Source: Paenibacillus fonticola DSM 21315
Lineage (GTDB): Bacteria > Bacillota > Bacilli > Paenibacillales > Paenibacillaceae
Length of the DNA stretch: 64,000 bases
Assembly: GCF_000381905.1 (NCBI RefSeq)
Contig: NZ_KB907271.1
Coordinates: forward strand, 30,278 to 94,277
Direction of reading: 5' to 3'
Part shown: positions 1 to 8,879 of the stretch, one piece after another
How the letters are laid out: each line of letters opens with the position of its first letter
Numbering within the stretch: the first letter of the stretch is position 1
The notes under the pieces: generated by a model
Seen by the model: only the letters and a program-made list of their open reading frames with translations
Databases searched by the model: none
What the model was told of the DNA's origin: nothing
Translations under genes and position numbers: made by a program

Positions 1-1113
1 TTCCGAATGGATGTCATCAACCTGATTTCCAAGGAACAGACCTTCCCGATGGATGACGGCTCGATTCCGCCGGGGGATGGACGTAAATTTTACACCGATG
101 GTCCCCGTGTGCATGAATACGTTAAGGAGTTAAACGCCAAAGTATTTGCGCCCTATAACCTGGTTACGGTGGGAGAGATGTCATCTACTACGCTGGAGAA
201 TTGCATCCGTTACTCTAATCCAGAGGAAAATGAGTTTTCAATGACCTTTAACTTCCATCATTTGAAGGTGGACTACCCTAATGGTCAAAAGTGGGAGCTC
301 AAGCCGTATGATTTTGAGGAGCTTAAAAAACTGCTGTCCGATTGGCAAATCGGCATGCAGCAGGGCGGCGGCTGGAACGCGCTGTTCTGGAATAATCATG
401 ATCAACCGCGCGCGCTTACCCGATTTACGAATGACGGCGAATACCGGAATGAAAGTGCCAAGCTTCTCGCAACCACGCTTCATGGCTTGCAGGGGACGCC
501 TTATGTCTACCAGGGCGAAGAAATCGGAATGCCTGACCCGAATTGGGGCGACATTTCCGAATTCCGCGACATCGAATCACTCAATATGTATGAAATCCTT
601 TTGCAAAAAGGAAAAACACCCGAAGAAGCAGCTCATATCGTAAAAGTGCGTTCCAGAGACAATTCGCGGTTGCCTATGCTGTGGGACGACAGCGATCAGG
701 CTGGGTTTACGACGGGGACGCCGTGGATCAAGATCGATGAACGTTATCCTCTTATCAATGCGAAATCACAGGTGGAGGACCCGGAATCGATCTATCATCA
801 CTACCGTCTGTTAATCGAGCTGCGCAAGAGCCATAAGGTATTAACGGACGGGGCGTATGACCGCCTTGATGAAGGACATCCTCAGGTTTTTGCTTATGCA
901 AGAAGGAATACGGAGCAGACGCTGGTTGTTATTTCGAACTTCAGCGGGGAAGAGGTGCAGTTTGAGCTGCCAAAGAGGTTCGCCGCAAATCTCTCGGCTG
1001 CGCGTTCTACTGAGCTTCTTCTAGGCAATACGGAGGAAGCGCCGGAGCTGACAGAATCCGTCAAGCTGCCGCCTTATGGATCATATATGTGGATTATTAA
1101 CACCATTAATTAA
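1..1113 (+). CDS. treC: alpha,alpha-phosphotrehalase (GH13), C-terminal part
   Basis: Cytoplasmic hydrolysis of trehalose 6-phosphate to glucose and glucose 6-phosphate. The frame is open from base 1, so the N-terminal third (about 190 of some 560 residues) lies outside the window. Three GH13 catalytic regions are visible: FRMDVINL at the very start carries the nucleophile Asp (codon 10-12), VGEM carries the acid/base Glu, and NNHDQPR carries the transition-state Asp. The C-terminal beta domain is complete to TAA. Other oligo-1,6-glucosidase-like enzymes share these motifs; the adjacent trehalose-type PTS gene and GntR repressor decide for phosphotrehalase. It is 46 bp upstream of treP with no terminator between, so one operon is likely. 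Confidence 0.9.
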   Translation, partial: FRMDVINLISKEQTFPMDDGSIPPGDGRKFYTDGPRVHEYVKELNAKVFAPYNLVTVGEMSSTTLENCIRYSNPEENEFSMTFNFHHLKVDYPNGQKWELKPYDFEELKKLLSDWQIGMQQGGGWNALFWNNHDQPRALTRFTNDGEYRNESAKLLATTLHGLQGTPYVYQGEEIGMPDPNWGDISEFRDIESLNMYEILLQKGKTPEEAAHIVKVRSRDNSRLPMLWDDSDQAGFTTGTPWIKIDERYPLINAKSQVEDPESIYHHYRLLIELRKSHKVLTDGAYDRLDEGHPQVFAYARRNTEQTLVVISNFSGEEVQFELPKRFAANLSAARSTELLLGNTEEAPELTESVKLPPYGSYMWIINTIN

Positions 1114-1159
1114 TATTATTTAATACCATAAACTATCACTCTTAAAAAGTCAGGAGCAG

Positions 1160-3241
1160 ATGACGATGGCGAATATAGATCGCAAAAACGTAGAGCGTAT
1201 CATTGAAGCCGTTGGCGGTAAAGACAATATCGAAGCCGCAACGCATTGCGTAACCAGATTAAGATTTTCCCTTGTGGATGAAAGCAAGGTAAACTCCAAA
1301 GCACTAGATGAAAATGATCTCGTAAAAGGTCAGTTCTCAACCCAAGGCCAATTCCAGGTCGTAATTGGACCGGGTTTGGTCGATCAGGTATATAATGAAA
1401 TGATTGAAATTACCGGGGGAGTGCGAGCGAGCAAGGATGACGTGAAGACGCTCGCGAGCAAGAAGCAAAATCCGCTGCAGCGGGCGATTAAGACACTAGC
1501 CGATATTTTCATTCCGATATTGCCGGCGATCGTTATGGCAGGTTTGCTGCTCGGGATTAATAACATTCTTACTGGGCCGGACATTTTCTATGCAGGCCAG
1601 TCTCTTATTGAAGTGCACCCGCAGTGGGCGGATGTTGCTTCTATCATCAACCTGATTGCAAGTACTGCCTTCGCTTTCCTGCCGGTGCTGATCGGCTGGT
1701 CCGCGGTGCGGCAATTCGGCGGAAGTCCACTGCTAGGGATCGTGCTTGGCCTGATCCTCGTCAATCCGGATCTCATGAGCGCTTATCAATATGCCGATGC
1801 CAAACTGGCCGGCACGGTACCGGTCTGGAATCTCTTTGGATTGGATGTTGAGAAGATCGGATACCAGGGGCAGGTGCTTCCGGTGCTGGTGTCCGCTTAT
1901 CTTTTAGCAAAAATCGAGAGCTTACTGAACAAGCGCGTGCATGATTCGATCAAGCTGCTTGTTGTAGCTCCCGTAGCTCTTTTAGTGACCGGATTCCTTG
2001 CGTTTGTCGTCGTGGGTCCAATTACGTTTGCGATCGGCAACGTTCTAACGTCGGGGCTGGTTGGCATTTTTGACTCCTTTGCCGCTCTTGGCGGTTTGAT
2101 CTACGGAGGCTTGTACTCCTTGCTGGTCATCACGGGAATGCATCATACCTTCCTGGCCGTCGATATTCAGCTCATCGGCAGCCAAGGTGGAACCTTTCTG
2201 TGGCCGATGCTCGCGTTGGCGAATATCGCCCAGGGCGCAGCGGCGCTAGCTATGATGTTCATTACTAGAGAACAGAAAGCGAAAGGCCTGGCCGTAACAT
2301 CATCGATTTCTGCCTTCTTGGGAGTTACTGAGCCGGCTATTTTCGGCGTGAACGTGCGTCACAGATATCCATTCATCTTCGGAATGCTCGGTTCCGGGAT
2401 TGCGGGCGTAATCTTGGCCGTCAATAATGTGCTAGCGTCTTCGATCGGGGTAGGAGGCATTCCTGGATTTTTGTCGATCTTCCCGAACCAGTGGGGCATC
2501 TTCTTCCTGGGAATGGCGATTGTACTCGTGGTACCTTTTACGGGGACACTATTGTACGGCAAATATCAGCTGTCCAGACAGACTAGCAGGCTTGCGGCGG
2601 AAAGCACGACGATGGTACCGGGTGCACAGCGATTAGCAACTGGAGCAACTGAAGCGACTGCAGTTACAGAAGCAAAAGAAGAAATGGAAACAAATGAAAC
2701 CGTAAGCAGCCCGAGTCAGGCGGCAGCTCATGCTAATGTGAAGCCTGATGCAAATAAGCTAATGGTAGATATTGCGGCTCCCCTGAATGGGCAAATCGTG
2801 CCTTTGTCAGAAGTTCCTGACCCAGCCTTTGCGGAACAACAAATGGGACAAGGCATTGCCATCATTCCATCCGAAGGCAAGGTATTTGCGCCATTTGACG
2901 GAACCGTTGCTCATTTGATCAAGAGCAAGCATGCGCTGATTGTTGCCGATCCAAATGGGGTTCAACTGTTGATCCATGTTGGCATTAATACGGTTTCCTT
3001 GAAAGGGGACGGATTTACCGCCCATGTGGAAACTGGAGCTGCGATTACTAAAGGGCAGCTGCTGCTTGAGTTCGATATCGCACGAATTGAACAGGCTGGC
3101 TTTCCCGTCATTACTCCGGTGATTGTACCGGACGGACAGGACGTTATTCGTGAAATTATGGAAGTTGAAGTTGAAGGGGAAGCGAATCATAGCGGTACCC
3201 CAGTGCTGCGTGTTAAGCTTGCAGCTGAGACAGAAAACTAG
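1160..3241 (+). CDS. treP: PTS trehalose transporter, fused EIIBCA
   Basis: Imports and phosphorylates trehalose across the membrane, feeding the phosphotrehalase upstream. Domain order: EIIB (about 1-90, phosphocysteine in THCVTRLRF, Cys30), membrane EIIC (about 105-470, many hydrophobic segments, motif GVTEPAIFGV), a Thr/Glu/Ala-rich linker (about 485-535), then a glucose-type EIIA (about 540-690, active-site His606 in LLIHVGINTV). As I recall, B. subtilis TreP lacks the EIIA domain; this 693-residue form would not need a separate EIIA. CAGGAG lies just before the tandem ATG codons at 1160 and 1166, either of which could initiate. It is followed by treR after 55 bp. Confidence 0.93.
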   Translation: MTMANIDRKNVERIIEAVGGKDNIEAATHCVTRLRFSLVDESKVNSKALDENDLVKGQFSTQGQFQVVIGPGLVDQVYNEMIEITGGVRASKDDVKTLASKKQNPLQRAIKTLADIFIPILPAIVMAGLLLGINNILTGPDIFYAGQSLIEVHPQWADVASIINLIASTAFAFLPVLIGWSAVRQFGGSPLLGIVLGLILVNPDLMSAYQYADAKLAGTVPVWNLFGLDVEKIGYQGQVLPVLVSAYLLAKIESLLNKRVHDSIKLLVVAPVALLVTGFLAFVVVGPITFAIGNVLTSGLVGIFDSFAALGGLIYGGLYSLLVITGMHHTFLAVDIQLIGSQGGTFLWPMLALANIAQGAAALAMMFITREQKAKGLAVTSSISAFLGVTEPAIFGVNVRHRYPFIFGMLGSGIAGVILAVNNVLASSIGVGGIPGFLSIFPNQWGIFFLGMAIVLVVPFTGTLLYGKYQLSRQTSRLAAESTTMVPGAQRLATGATEATAVTEAKEEMETNETVSSPSQAAAHANVKPDANKLMVDIAAPLNGQIVPLSEVPDPAFAEQQMGQGIAIIPSEGKVFAPFDGTVAHLIKSKHALIVADPNGVQLLIHVGINTVSLKGDGFTAHVETGAAITKGQLLLEFDIARIEQAGFPVITPVIVPDGQDVIREIMEVEVEGEANHSGTPVLRVKLAAETEN

Positions 3242-3296
3242 AGACAGCGCCTAATGACATTGCCATAAATCATGATACAATAATGTTGGTGATCAG

Positions 3297-4028
3297 GTGA
3301 TGAAGAACAATATATTTATGACGCTTTATAAGGATTACGCCGAACAGATTGATGCGGGGATACTCGCGGCCGGCAGCAAGCTTCCTTCGGAGAATGAGCT
3401 GGCCGCGGAGTATCAAATTTCGAGAGAGACCGTGCGCAAGGGATTGAATCTGCTCGCTCAGAACGGCTATATCAACAAGGTGAAAGGGAAGGGCTCCTTT
3501 GTGTTGGATACCGGCAGGCTGAAGTTTCCGATATCCGGCCTGGTCAGCTACAAAGAGCTTTCCGAGCGCTTGGGCAAACAAAGCCGCACTATTGTATATG
3601 CTGCCGAACGGGTTCCCGCGGGGGAGCGCATCGCAAAGGAACTGCGAATCGGGCCGGAGCATCCCGTCTGGAAGGTCATACGTGCCCGGGAAATCGATGG
3701 GGAGCGCATTATTCTGGATATCGATTATTTACTGGCCGATGTCGTCCTGGAGTTGACAAAGGATATTGCCGCAGATTCGATTTATCACTATTTGGAGCAG
3801 GAACTGCAGCTGAAGATCAGCTACGCTGAGAAAGTGATTAGCGTGGAACGCGCAACAGAAATGGACCATCGTTGCATGGATTTAAGAGATGATACGCATG
3901 TCGTTGTTGTCCGGGGGTATGTCCATCTTGAGGATACGACGCTCTTTCAATATACGGAATCAAGGCATCGTTTAGACAAGTTCCAATTTGTTGATTTTGC
4001 AAGAAGAATAAATGTGGCAGAGACTTAG
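3297..4028 (+). CDS. treR: GntR-family trehalose operon repressor
   Basis: DNA-binding repressor that would release the operon in response to trehalose 6-phosphate (family knowledge). The N-terminal winged helix-turn-helix (about 8-70) has the GntR signatures KLPSENELA and SRETVRKGLNLL; the C-terminal part (about 90-240) is a UTRA effector domain of the FadR/HutC type. GTG at 3297 is directly followed by ATG at 3300, and either can be the start. It is the third gene of the operon and ends at a strong terminator. Identification as TreR rather than another GntR/UTRA repressor rests on position behind the phosphotrehalase and PTS genes. Confidence 0.9.
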   Translation: MMKNNIFMTLYKDYAEQIDAGILAAGSKLPSENELAAEYQISRETVRKGLNLLAQNGYINKVKGKGSFVLDTGRLKFPISGLVSYKELSERLGKQSRTIVYAAERVPAGERIAKELRIGPEHPVWKVIRAREIDGERIILDIDYLLADVVLELTKDIAADSIYHYLEQELQLKISYAEKVISVERATEMDHRCMDLRDDTHVVVVRGYVHLEDTTLFQYTESRHRLDKFQFVDFARRINVAET

Positions 4029-4041
4029 TAAAACTGCACTT

Positions 4042-4073
4042 GAAGACCGTTTTCTGGGGGAAACGGTCTTTTT
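4042..4073 (+). terminator. rho-independent terminator of tre operon
   Basis: Stem AAGACCGTTT / AAACGGTCTT with a short G-rich loop, followed by a T run, 14 bp after the treR stop. Confidence 0.9.
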
Positions 4074-4104
4074 GACATACAGCTATGTGTAAACAATCTC
4101 GAAT

Positions 4105-4137
4105 AAGAAACCCCATCGCTCTTTAAGAGCAATGGGG
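4105..4137 (-). terminator. terminator of the tandem TIM-barrel gene
   Basis: Long hairpin 4111-4137 (CCCCATCGCTCTT / AAGAGCAATGGGG, one G-T pair). Read on the minus strand it is followed by TTTCTT. It ends the gene at 4157-5947. Confidence 0.85.
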
Positions 4138-4156
4138 CTGTCAAACTCACACCAAA

Positions 4157-5947
4157 TTAAGGCTTAGCGTTCTTCCAATAAGTATAGGCATGTACATGGG
4201 TACCTTTAAACGAAGAATATTTTAATAACTCCTGCAGCTTCACTAGCTCTTGCTCCATGTATGCCGCACCTTCCTCATAGAAGGTAATATGATTGCCTTC
4301 ATGACTCGCTTTAATCTCTACCGAAATGAAAATCGGCTTGACTAGCTCATCCGCAAAGGCGATCTCTTCCTTGGTGACGGCCTCAATACTATTGGGACCC
4401 GTGGCTGTATCGCGGAAGGCCATGAGAGAGACATGATCCATACGATCAATCATCCATTTGCTTAGGGAGATGTCATCGCCAGTAACCATGTACTTATCTA
4501 GCCATACAGCCAAATCCACGCTTGCCTCAAGGTTGGAGTCTTTTTTCAGTTCACGGACAAACGTATCCAGATTAGAGGTCCATTCGGAAATAACCTGCTG
4601 CGGATCCGCCCACCACTTAGGCAGCACGTAGGGCTCGATGTCCAAGTGGATACCGTGAAAACGCTCATCACCTTCTACGGTGCGGTTATAGTTTTTAACA
4701 TAATTGACTAGCTTCATGATTCTTGGCAATTCTTCTTCTAACGCCCAAGTTGGTGTGCCACCGAGGGCATGCACCTCTATTCCAGCTGCAGCTGCTTGTT
4801 TGACAAATGAAGAATACGAGCTGTACGGCTGCTGCAGATCTAGTCGGACATATAGCCAGTTCAGTTGTTTCTCGGCAGCAAAATCAAGAATGTCTCGACT
4901 GTTCTGGATTACTTCATTAGCTTCCCATATATATGTGCCTCTTACGATTTCTTCCCGCAGAACAGGATCGGCATCAGGCACACGGTCGATTGGTTCAGGT
5001 TCAGGTACGGGAACTGGCGCTGGGTCCGGTGGGTCTTGTCCATCAGGCAGCGTAGCCTCTTCTTCACTTTTGTCAGGCATGTTCTGCCAGTAGCGAATAT
5101 CGTGGATTCCAATTCCTGCAAAGGATGTTTGGGAACTCAGCGTACTGGACAACCGCTCCAGCGTTTGATCCATTTGCTTTTTACTATGTCCATGAAAGGT
5201 GGTGTAGGCTTCCTGCGGCATCTCCTTGGTATTGACCGCAACGAGAACTTTTTTTCCAAGCTTATCGGCGAGTTCAAGCTCGTCTTGGGTCAGTTTGATG
5301 ATGCCGTTCTCAGACTCGATTTGATTCCGGTAAGCCATCACTGTCACATGGTCAAATACGCTTATCAGCCATTCATTTAAACTGGTTCCATCCACCAGGT
5401 TGAGGTGATCAAACCAAAAGGGAATATCTATTCCGAGCTCTAACCCTGATCCGGACACTCTGCTCAGGAATGCCTTTAAATTGCTTTCCCAGGATGATAT
5501 GATCTCCTCCTGTTCGGTTTCCCACTGTGCGAGCACATATGGCTCAATATCAAGATGGACACCATCGAATCGGCCCCCCGATGATACGCTATCATTATAG
5601 TTAATAACCCAATCAACAAGACCAAGCATATCTTCGCGATGCTCCAACAGTGCCCACCCAGGGTCACCTCCCAAGGCATGAACCGCAATTTGTTCCTCAT
5701 GAGCGCGATTTACAAACATTTCGTATGTCTCTTTGGGAATGTGACGATTGATTTGCAGGTAAATCAGGTTTATGCCTTCATTGCGGGAGAAATCAAGAAG
5801 TTGTTCTCCTCCATCCTCAATCATTTCCGTTTGCCAAGCCCAAGTTGCTTTTACCAATGATCTTTCTCCGTAAACCGGGGATTGAAATCCAAATAGCAAC
5901 AAGGTAACCATTAGGGCGACAAGCTTTTGGTAACCTTTCGCTTTCAT
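4157..5947 (-). CDS. secreted protein with two tandem TIM-barrel-like domains
   Basis: Function not assigned. A 596-residue exported protein: signal peptide with a hydrophobic core LVALMVTLLLFGF (residues 9-21) and likely cleavage after VYG. Two homologous domains follow (about 34-300 and 340-596), joined by a Pro/Glu-rich linker (PVPVPEPEP). Each repeat contains an HALGG motif, then FDGVHLDIEPYVL or FHGIHLDIEPYVL, then a VMAYR or LMAFR strand. The (D/H)GxHLDIE strand resembles the catalytic strand of GH18-like and other TIM-barrel glycosidases, so a cell-wall or polysaccharide target is possible but inferred. RBS GGAGGG sits 5 bp before ATG. Monocistronic, with its own terminator. Confidence 0.8.
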   Translation of the reverse strand: MKAKGYQKLVALMVTLLLFGFQSPVYGERSLVKATWAWQTEMIEDGGEQLLDFSRNEGINLIYLQINRHIPKETYEMFVNRAHEEQIAVHALGGDPGWALLEHREDMLGLVDWVINYNDSVSSGGRFDGVHLDIEPYVLAQWETEQEEIISSWESNLKAFLSRVSGSGLELGIDIPFWFDHLNLVDGTSLNEWLISVFDHVTVMAYRNQIESENGIIKLTQDELELADKLGKKVLVAVNTKEMPQEAYTTFHGHSKKQMDQTLERLSSTLSSQTSFAGIGIHDIRYWQNMPDKSEEEATLPDGQDPPDPAPVPVPEPEPIDRVPDADPVLREEIVRGTYIWEANEVIQNSRDILDFAAEKQLNWLYVRLDLQQPYSSYSSFVKQAAAAGIEVHALGGTPTWALEEELPRIMKLVNYVKNYNRTVEGDERFHGIHLDIEPYVLPKWWADPQQVISEWTSNLDTFVRELKKDSNLEASVDLAVWLDKYMVTGDDISLSKWMIDRMDHVSLMAFRDTATGPNSIEAVTKEEIAFADELVKPIFISVEIKASHEGNHITFYEEGAAYMEQELVKLQELLKYSSFKGTHVHAYTYWKNAKP

Positions 5948-6313
5948 CTTTTCCCTCCGTTCCTCTGTAAGAAAATCAATCTCTCTAGGGTGACGGGGTT
6001 ATTATAGCATTGATATCAGAAAAATAGATGAGCCCATGTTCTTAGGGGACGCACCAAATCTAATGACCAAACTGAGCATATGTATAAAAAGGACTACTTC
6101 ATGTTTGGGGTATTTTCACAACGAATCACAATTTGTATAATTATGTAGAATTTTGAGGCTAACTACACAGGTGTAAAGTTGCGGTTTACTGTACTGTTTT
6201 AATACAGTGTCATTATTTCTATCCTTGGCGGCTAATCTATGTATATTAAACGATTTATCGCTAATTTATCTTTTTTCTCAGCAACTATGATTACAGAGAC
6301 CCAGACATATAAT
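5948..6313. other. AT-rich intergenic stretch, no gene seen
   Basis: No open frame with a ribosome binding site was found. It should contain the minus-strand promoter of the tandem TIM-barrel gene; I cannot place it with confidence. A short inverted repeat (CTGT/ACAG arms) lies near 6192-6212. Confidence 0.5.
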
Positions 6314-6340
6314 AAAGGAAGGGTGCCTTACGGCACCCTT
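6314..6340 (-). terminator. terminator of the crystallin-like gene
   Basis: Perfect 9-bp stem AAGGGTGCC / GGCACCCTT (6319-6340) with loop TTAC. On the minus strand it is followed by CCTTTATT, a weak T tract, immediately downstream of the stop at 6349. Confidence 0.75.
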
Positions 6341-6348
6341 GTAATGTG

Positions 6349-6723
6349 TCATTGTCTGATTACGAGTACGTCTTGAGGCGGTCTGCCCGAGCTCTGGATT
6401 TGAGCGATTTGAGCATTTGTAAGGTCGCGGCCTACCAAAATGAACGAAGATGTGACATTGTTAAAATTAAAATTGCTTAAGTTTGCTACATTTTGGCTGC
6501 CACGGAACACACGGAAGGATCCCTGAAAGTTAATTCGCGAGAACAATACAAGCGTTACTTGAGAGCTCTGAACAATATTTCTTAGTCTGAAGCTGGAAAG
6601 AACATTGTTGAACCGGAATGCCCCAAGATCCCGAACTGCAACACCACCACGTCTGAATACAATTCGACGACCTGTAAAATTGTTGCCAGACCATAGAGTA
6701 AGACGGATATCTCTGTTTGCCAA
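6349..6723 (-). CDS. beta/gamma-crystallin-type protein
   Basis: A 124-residue protein made of two Greek-key repeats (about 6-48 and 55-97) and a short C-terminal tail. Each repeat contains the W/F-x-G aromatic turn (LWSGNNFTG; LFSRINFQG) and ends in the calcium-binding signature N-N-x-x-S-S (NNVLSS at 39-44; NNVTSS at 88-93), the pattern of microbial beta/gamma-crystallins. No signal peptide. The start is TTG at 6723: AAAGGAG is 8 bp upstream, whereas the longer in-frame GTG at 6732 lies inside that ribosome binding site. Probable role: Ca2+-binding stability or dormancy protein (inference from the family). Single gene with its own terminator. Confidence 0.85.
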   Translation of the reverse strand: MANRDIRLTLWSGNNFTGRRIVFRRGGVAVRDLGAFRFNNVLSSFRLRNIVQSSQVTLVLFSRINFQGSFRVFRGSQNVANLSNFNFNNVTSSFILVGRDLTNAQIAQIQSSGRPPQDVLVIRQ

Positions 6724-6954
6724 TAATATCACTCCTTTTTTTTAGGTTGATACATTTTATGCAATAATTAATAGTGTGTAAGAGGCAAATGAAACAAGAC
6801 AATGGTTTGTTTTCATATAGCAATTGCAAAATGTCTTTGCAACAAGTTCATTTTCATATTTGGGATGAACCTTTTTTTTAAAAGATATTGTTTCCCGCAT
6901 GCAAATTGAAGAGTTACTGATTGTGATGTTGTTAAAAGATCACGATGACTACTG

Positions 6955-6983
6955 TTGACAGCTCTCTGAATTATTGATAGTCT
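6955..6983 (+). promoter_or_regulatory. sigma-A-type promoter of the GH1 unit
   Basis: Perfect -35 TTGACA (6955-6960), 17-bp spacer and -10-like TAGTCT (6978-6983), about 35 bp upstream of the RAT-like leader. Confidence 0.6.
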
Positions 6984-7016
6984 TAAACTATATTTTTTAA
7001 ACAATTCAATCTTTTA

Positions 7017-7095
7017 AGGGATGTTACCAGCCGGGCATAACCTGAACTCTCCTGCTTGCACTTTATGTGCATGTAGGGGGGATTCGGGTTTTTTT
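7017..7095 (+). promoter_or_regulatory. RAT-like antiterminator overlapping a terminator
   Basis: GGGATGTTACC then GGGCATAACCTGAA (7018-7046) resembles the ribonucleic antiterminator bound by BglG/LicT proteins, but with a shorter apex than the two canonical copies downstream. Its 3' part AACCTGAA (7039-7046) is also the 5' arm of a long hairpin ending in TTCGGGTT and seven T (to 7095), so antiterminator and terminator exclude each other. It precedes the GH1 gene. Confidence 0.65.
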
Positions 7096-7170
7096 ATATA
7101 TATGGCGGTATTTTATATATAGGCGGTAGCTGTCTCATCAATTAATGACCATATTGGAAGGAGAATGAAC

Positions 7171-8610
7171 ATGTACAAATCTGCTTTTCCGGAAAACTTC
7201 TTGTGGGGTGGAGCGATAGCGGCCAACCAAGCAGAAGGCGGTTATCTGGAGGGGGGCAAAGGACTGACCTTGGTCGACTTGCTTCCGTCGGGCAGTAAGA
7301 GAAGAGACATCATGAAAGGAAATGTTCCATCGTTAGCTCCTCTGGAAGGGGAATTTTATCCTTCACATGAAGCGATTGATTTTTATCATCGTTACAAAGA
7401 GGATATCGCATTGTTCGCTGAGATGGGTTTTAAGGCGCTGCGTGTCTCGCTATCCTGGGCTCGTATTTTTCCGACAGGTGAAGATGCTGCTCCGAATGAG
7501 GCTGGGCTAAAATTCTATGACAACTTGTTTGACGAACTGCTGAAGTATAACATTGAACCGGTAGTTACGCTGGCTCACTTCGACGTGCCGGTCGCTCTGA
7601 TTGAGAAATACGGCAGCTGGCGCAGCCGGAAGCTCGTTTCTTTGTTTGAAACGTACGCCAAAACCGTCTTTAATCGTTATAAAGATAAAGTGAAATACTG
7701 GTTAACCTTTAACGAAATCAACATGCTGCTTCATCTTCCTTTTTTGGGCGCAGGCCTGGTGTTTAAGGAAGGCGACAATGAGATGCAGATCAAGTATCAG
7801 GCGGCCCATCACCAGCTGGTAGCCAGCGCGCTGGCCGTTAAAGCGTGTCATGATCTCATTCCCGATGCAAAAATAGGCTGCATGCTCGCTGCGGGAAGTT
7901 TCTATCCGTATACGTGCAATCCCGACGACGTGTTCCAGGGCATGGAAAAGGACCGCGAGTCTTACTTTTTCATTGATGTTCAGTCACGGGGAGAGTACCC
8001 GGGCTATGCGAAGCGATTTTTCCGGGATCACCAGCTGAACATTGTAATGAAGCCGGGCGATACGGAAATTTTGAAGGAGAACACCGTTGACTACATCGGC
8101 TTCAGCTATTACTCCAGCCGGACGACCAGCACAGATCCGGAAGTAACCAAGAATATGACCAGCGGCAACGTATTCGGCTCTGTAGCCAACCCATACCTGG
8201 CGAAGTCCGAATGGGGCTGGACCATCGATCCCAAAGGCTTTCGGATTACGGCGAATCAGTTGTACGATCGCTATCAGAAGCCGTTGTTCGTTGTGGAGAA
8301 CGGCTTGGGCGCTGTCGACGAAGTCACCTCCGCAGGAGAGATTGCGGACGACTATCGCATTGACTATTTGAAGAAGCACATCGCGGAAATGAACGAGGCT
8401 ATCCAGGATGGTGTAGAAATTATTGGCTATACAAGCTGGGGACCGATCGACATCGTCAGCGCCTCTTCGGGCGAGATGAAGAAGCGCTATGGTTATATTT
8501 ACGTGGACCGGGACAATGAAGGAACAGGCACATTAAAGCGCATTAAAAAGAAAAGCTTTGACTGGTATAAAAACGTCATTCAGTCCAACGGCGCAAACTT
8601 AGGCAATTAA
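7171..8610 (+). CDS. GH1 6-phospho-beta-glucosidase
   Basis: Cytoplasmic enzyme that would split phosphorylated beta-glucosides (cellobiose 6-phosphate, aryl-glucoside 6-phosphates) delivered by the PTS gene at 9946. GH1 hallmarks in order: N-terminal FLWGGAIAANQAEGG, acid/base Glu182 in TFNEIN, nucleophile Glu376 in VVENGLG. The late S...EMKKRYGYIYVD stretch carries the Ser/Lys/Tyr phosphate-binding pattern of the 6-phospho subgroup. GGAAGGAG at 7156-7163 favours ATG 7171 (7-bp spacing) over ATG 7165 (1 bp), giving 479 residues. BglA and BglH of Bacillus are both close in type, so no symbol is chosen. A terminator separates it from licT. Confidence 0.92.
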   Translation: MYKSAFPENFLWGGAIAANQAEGGYLEGGKGLTLVDLLPSGSKRRDIMKGNVPSLAPLEGEFYPSHEAIDFYHRYKEDIALFAEMGFKALRVSLSWARIFPTGEDAAPNEAGLKFYDNLFDELLKYNIEPVVTLAHFDVPVALIEKYGSWRSRKLVSLFETYAKTVFNRYKDKVKYWLTFNEINMLLHLPFLGAGLVFKEGDNEMQIKYQAAHHQLVASALAVKACHDLIPDAKIGCMLAAGSFYPYTCNPDDVFQGMEKDRESYFFIDVQSRGEYPGYAKRFFRDHQLNIVMKPGDTEILKENTVDYIGFSYYSSRTTSTDPEVTKNMTSGNVFGSVANPYLAKSEWGWTIDPKGFRITANQLYDRYQKPLFVVENGLGAVDEVTSAGEIADDYRIDYLKKHIAEMNEAIQDGVEIIGYTSWGPIDIVSASSGEMKKRYGYIYVDRDNEGTGTLKRIKKKSFDWYKNVIQSNGANLGN

Positions 8611-8631
8611 CCGCGGATTTACACGGGAGGG

Positions 8632-8660
8632 GCCCTATGCATTAGGGCTTTCTCTTTTTT
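8632..8660 (+). terminator. terminator of the GH1 gene
   Basis: Perfect GCCCTA / TAGGGC stem (8632-8648) followed by a T-rich tract ending in TTTTTT. Confidence 0.85.
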
Positions 8661-8664
8661 ATGA

Positions 8665-8678
8665 TGAAAGCGTTGACA
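8665..8678 (+). promoter_or_regulatory. CcpA cre box over the licT promoter
   Basis: TGAAAGCGTTGACA matches the cre consensus TGWAANCGNTNWCA at every defined position. Its last six bases are the -35 hexamer of the licT promoter, so CcpA binding would block RNA polymerase (carbon catabolite repression; inference). Confidence 0.85.
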
Positions 8679-8701
8679 GTAATTACTCTGCAAGCTAAAC
8701 T
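8673..8701 (+). promoter_or_regulatory. sigma-A promoter of licT
   Basis: -35 TTGACA (8673-8678), 17-bp spacer, -10 TAAACT (8696-8701), followed about 20 bp later by the RAT. Confidence 0.75.
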
Positions 8702-8721
8702 TAAATGTAATTGAATTTGTT

Positions 8722-8819
8722 AGGATTGTTACTGCTGCCGCAGGCAAAACCTATGCCGCAAAATGTTAGTTAGGACCGTAAGGTCTTAATTAATTTGTCG
8801 TTGCATTAGGTTTTTTTTG
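8722..8819 (+). promoter_or_regulatory. LicT/BglG-type RAT and overlapping terminator (licT leader)
   Basis: Canonical RAT AGGATTGTTACTG...GCAGGCAAAACCTA at 8722-8754. Its AAAACCTA.TGC end is also the left arm of a terminator whose right arm GCATTAGGTTTTTTTT ends at 8818; an inner stem TTAGTTAGGACC-GTAA-GGTCTTAATTAA extends it. An antiterminator bound to the RAT would keep licT transcribed, so licT controls itself. Confidence 0.93.
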
Positions 8820-8879
8820 ATGTGCCATCATAAGGAAAGGTGCAGTTGATATTTTGACAGGTGAAAAGGACGGGGGAAT

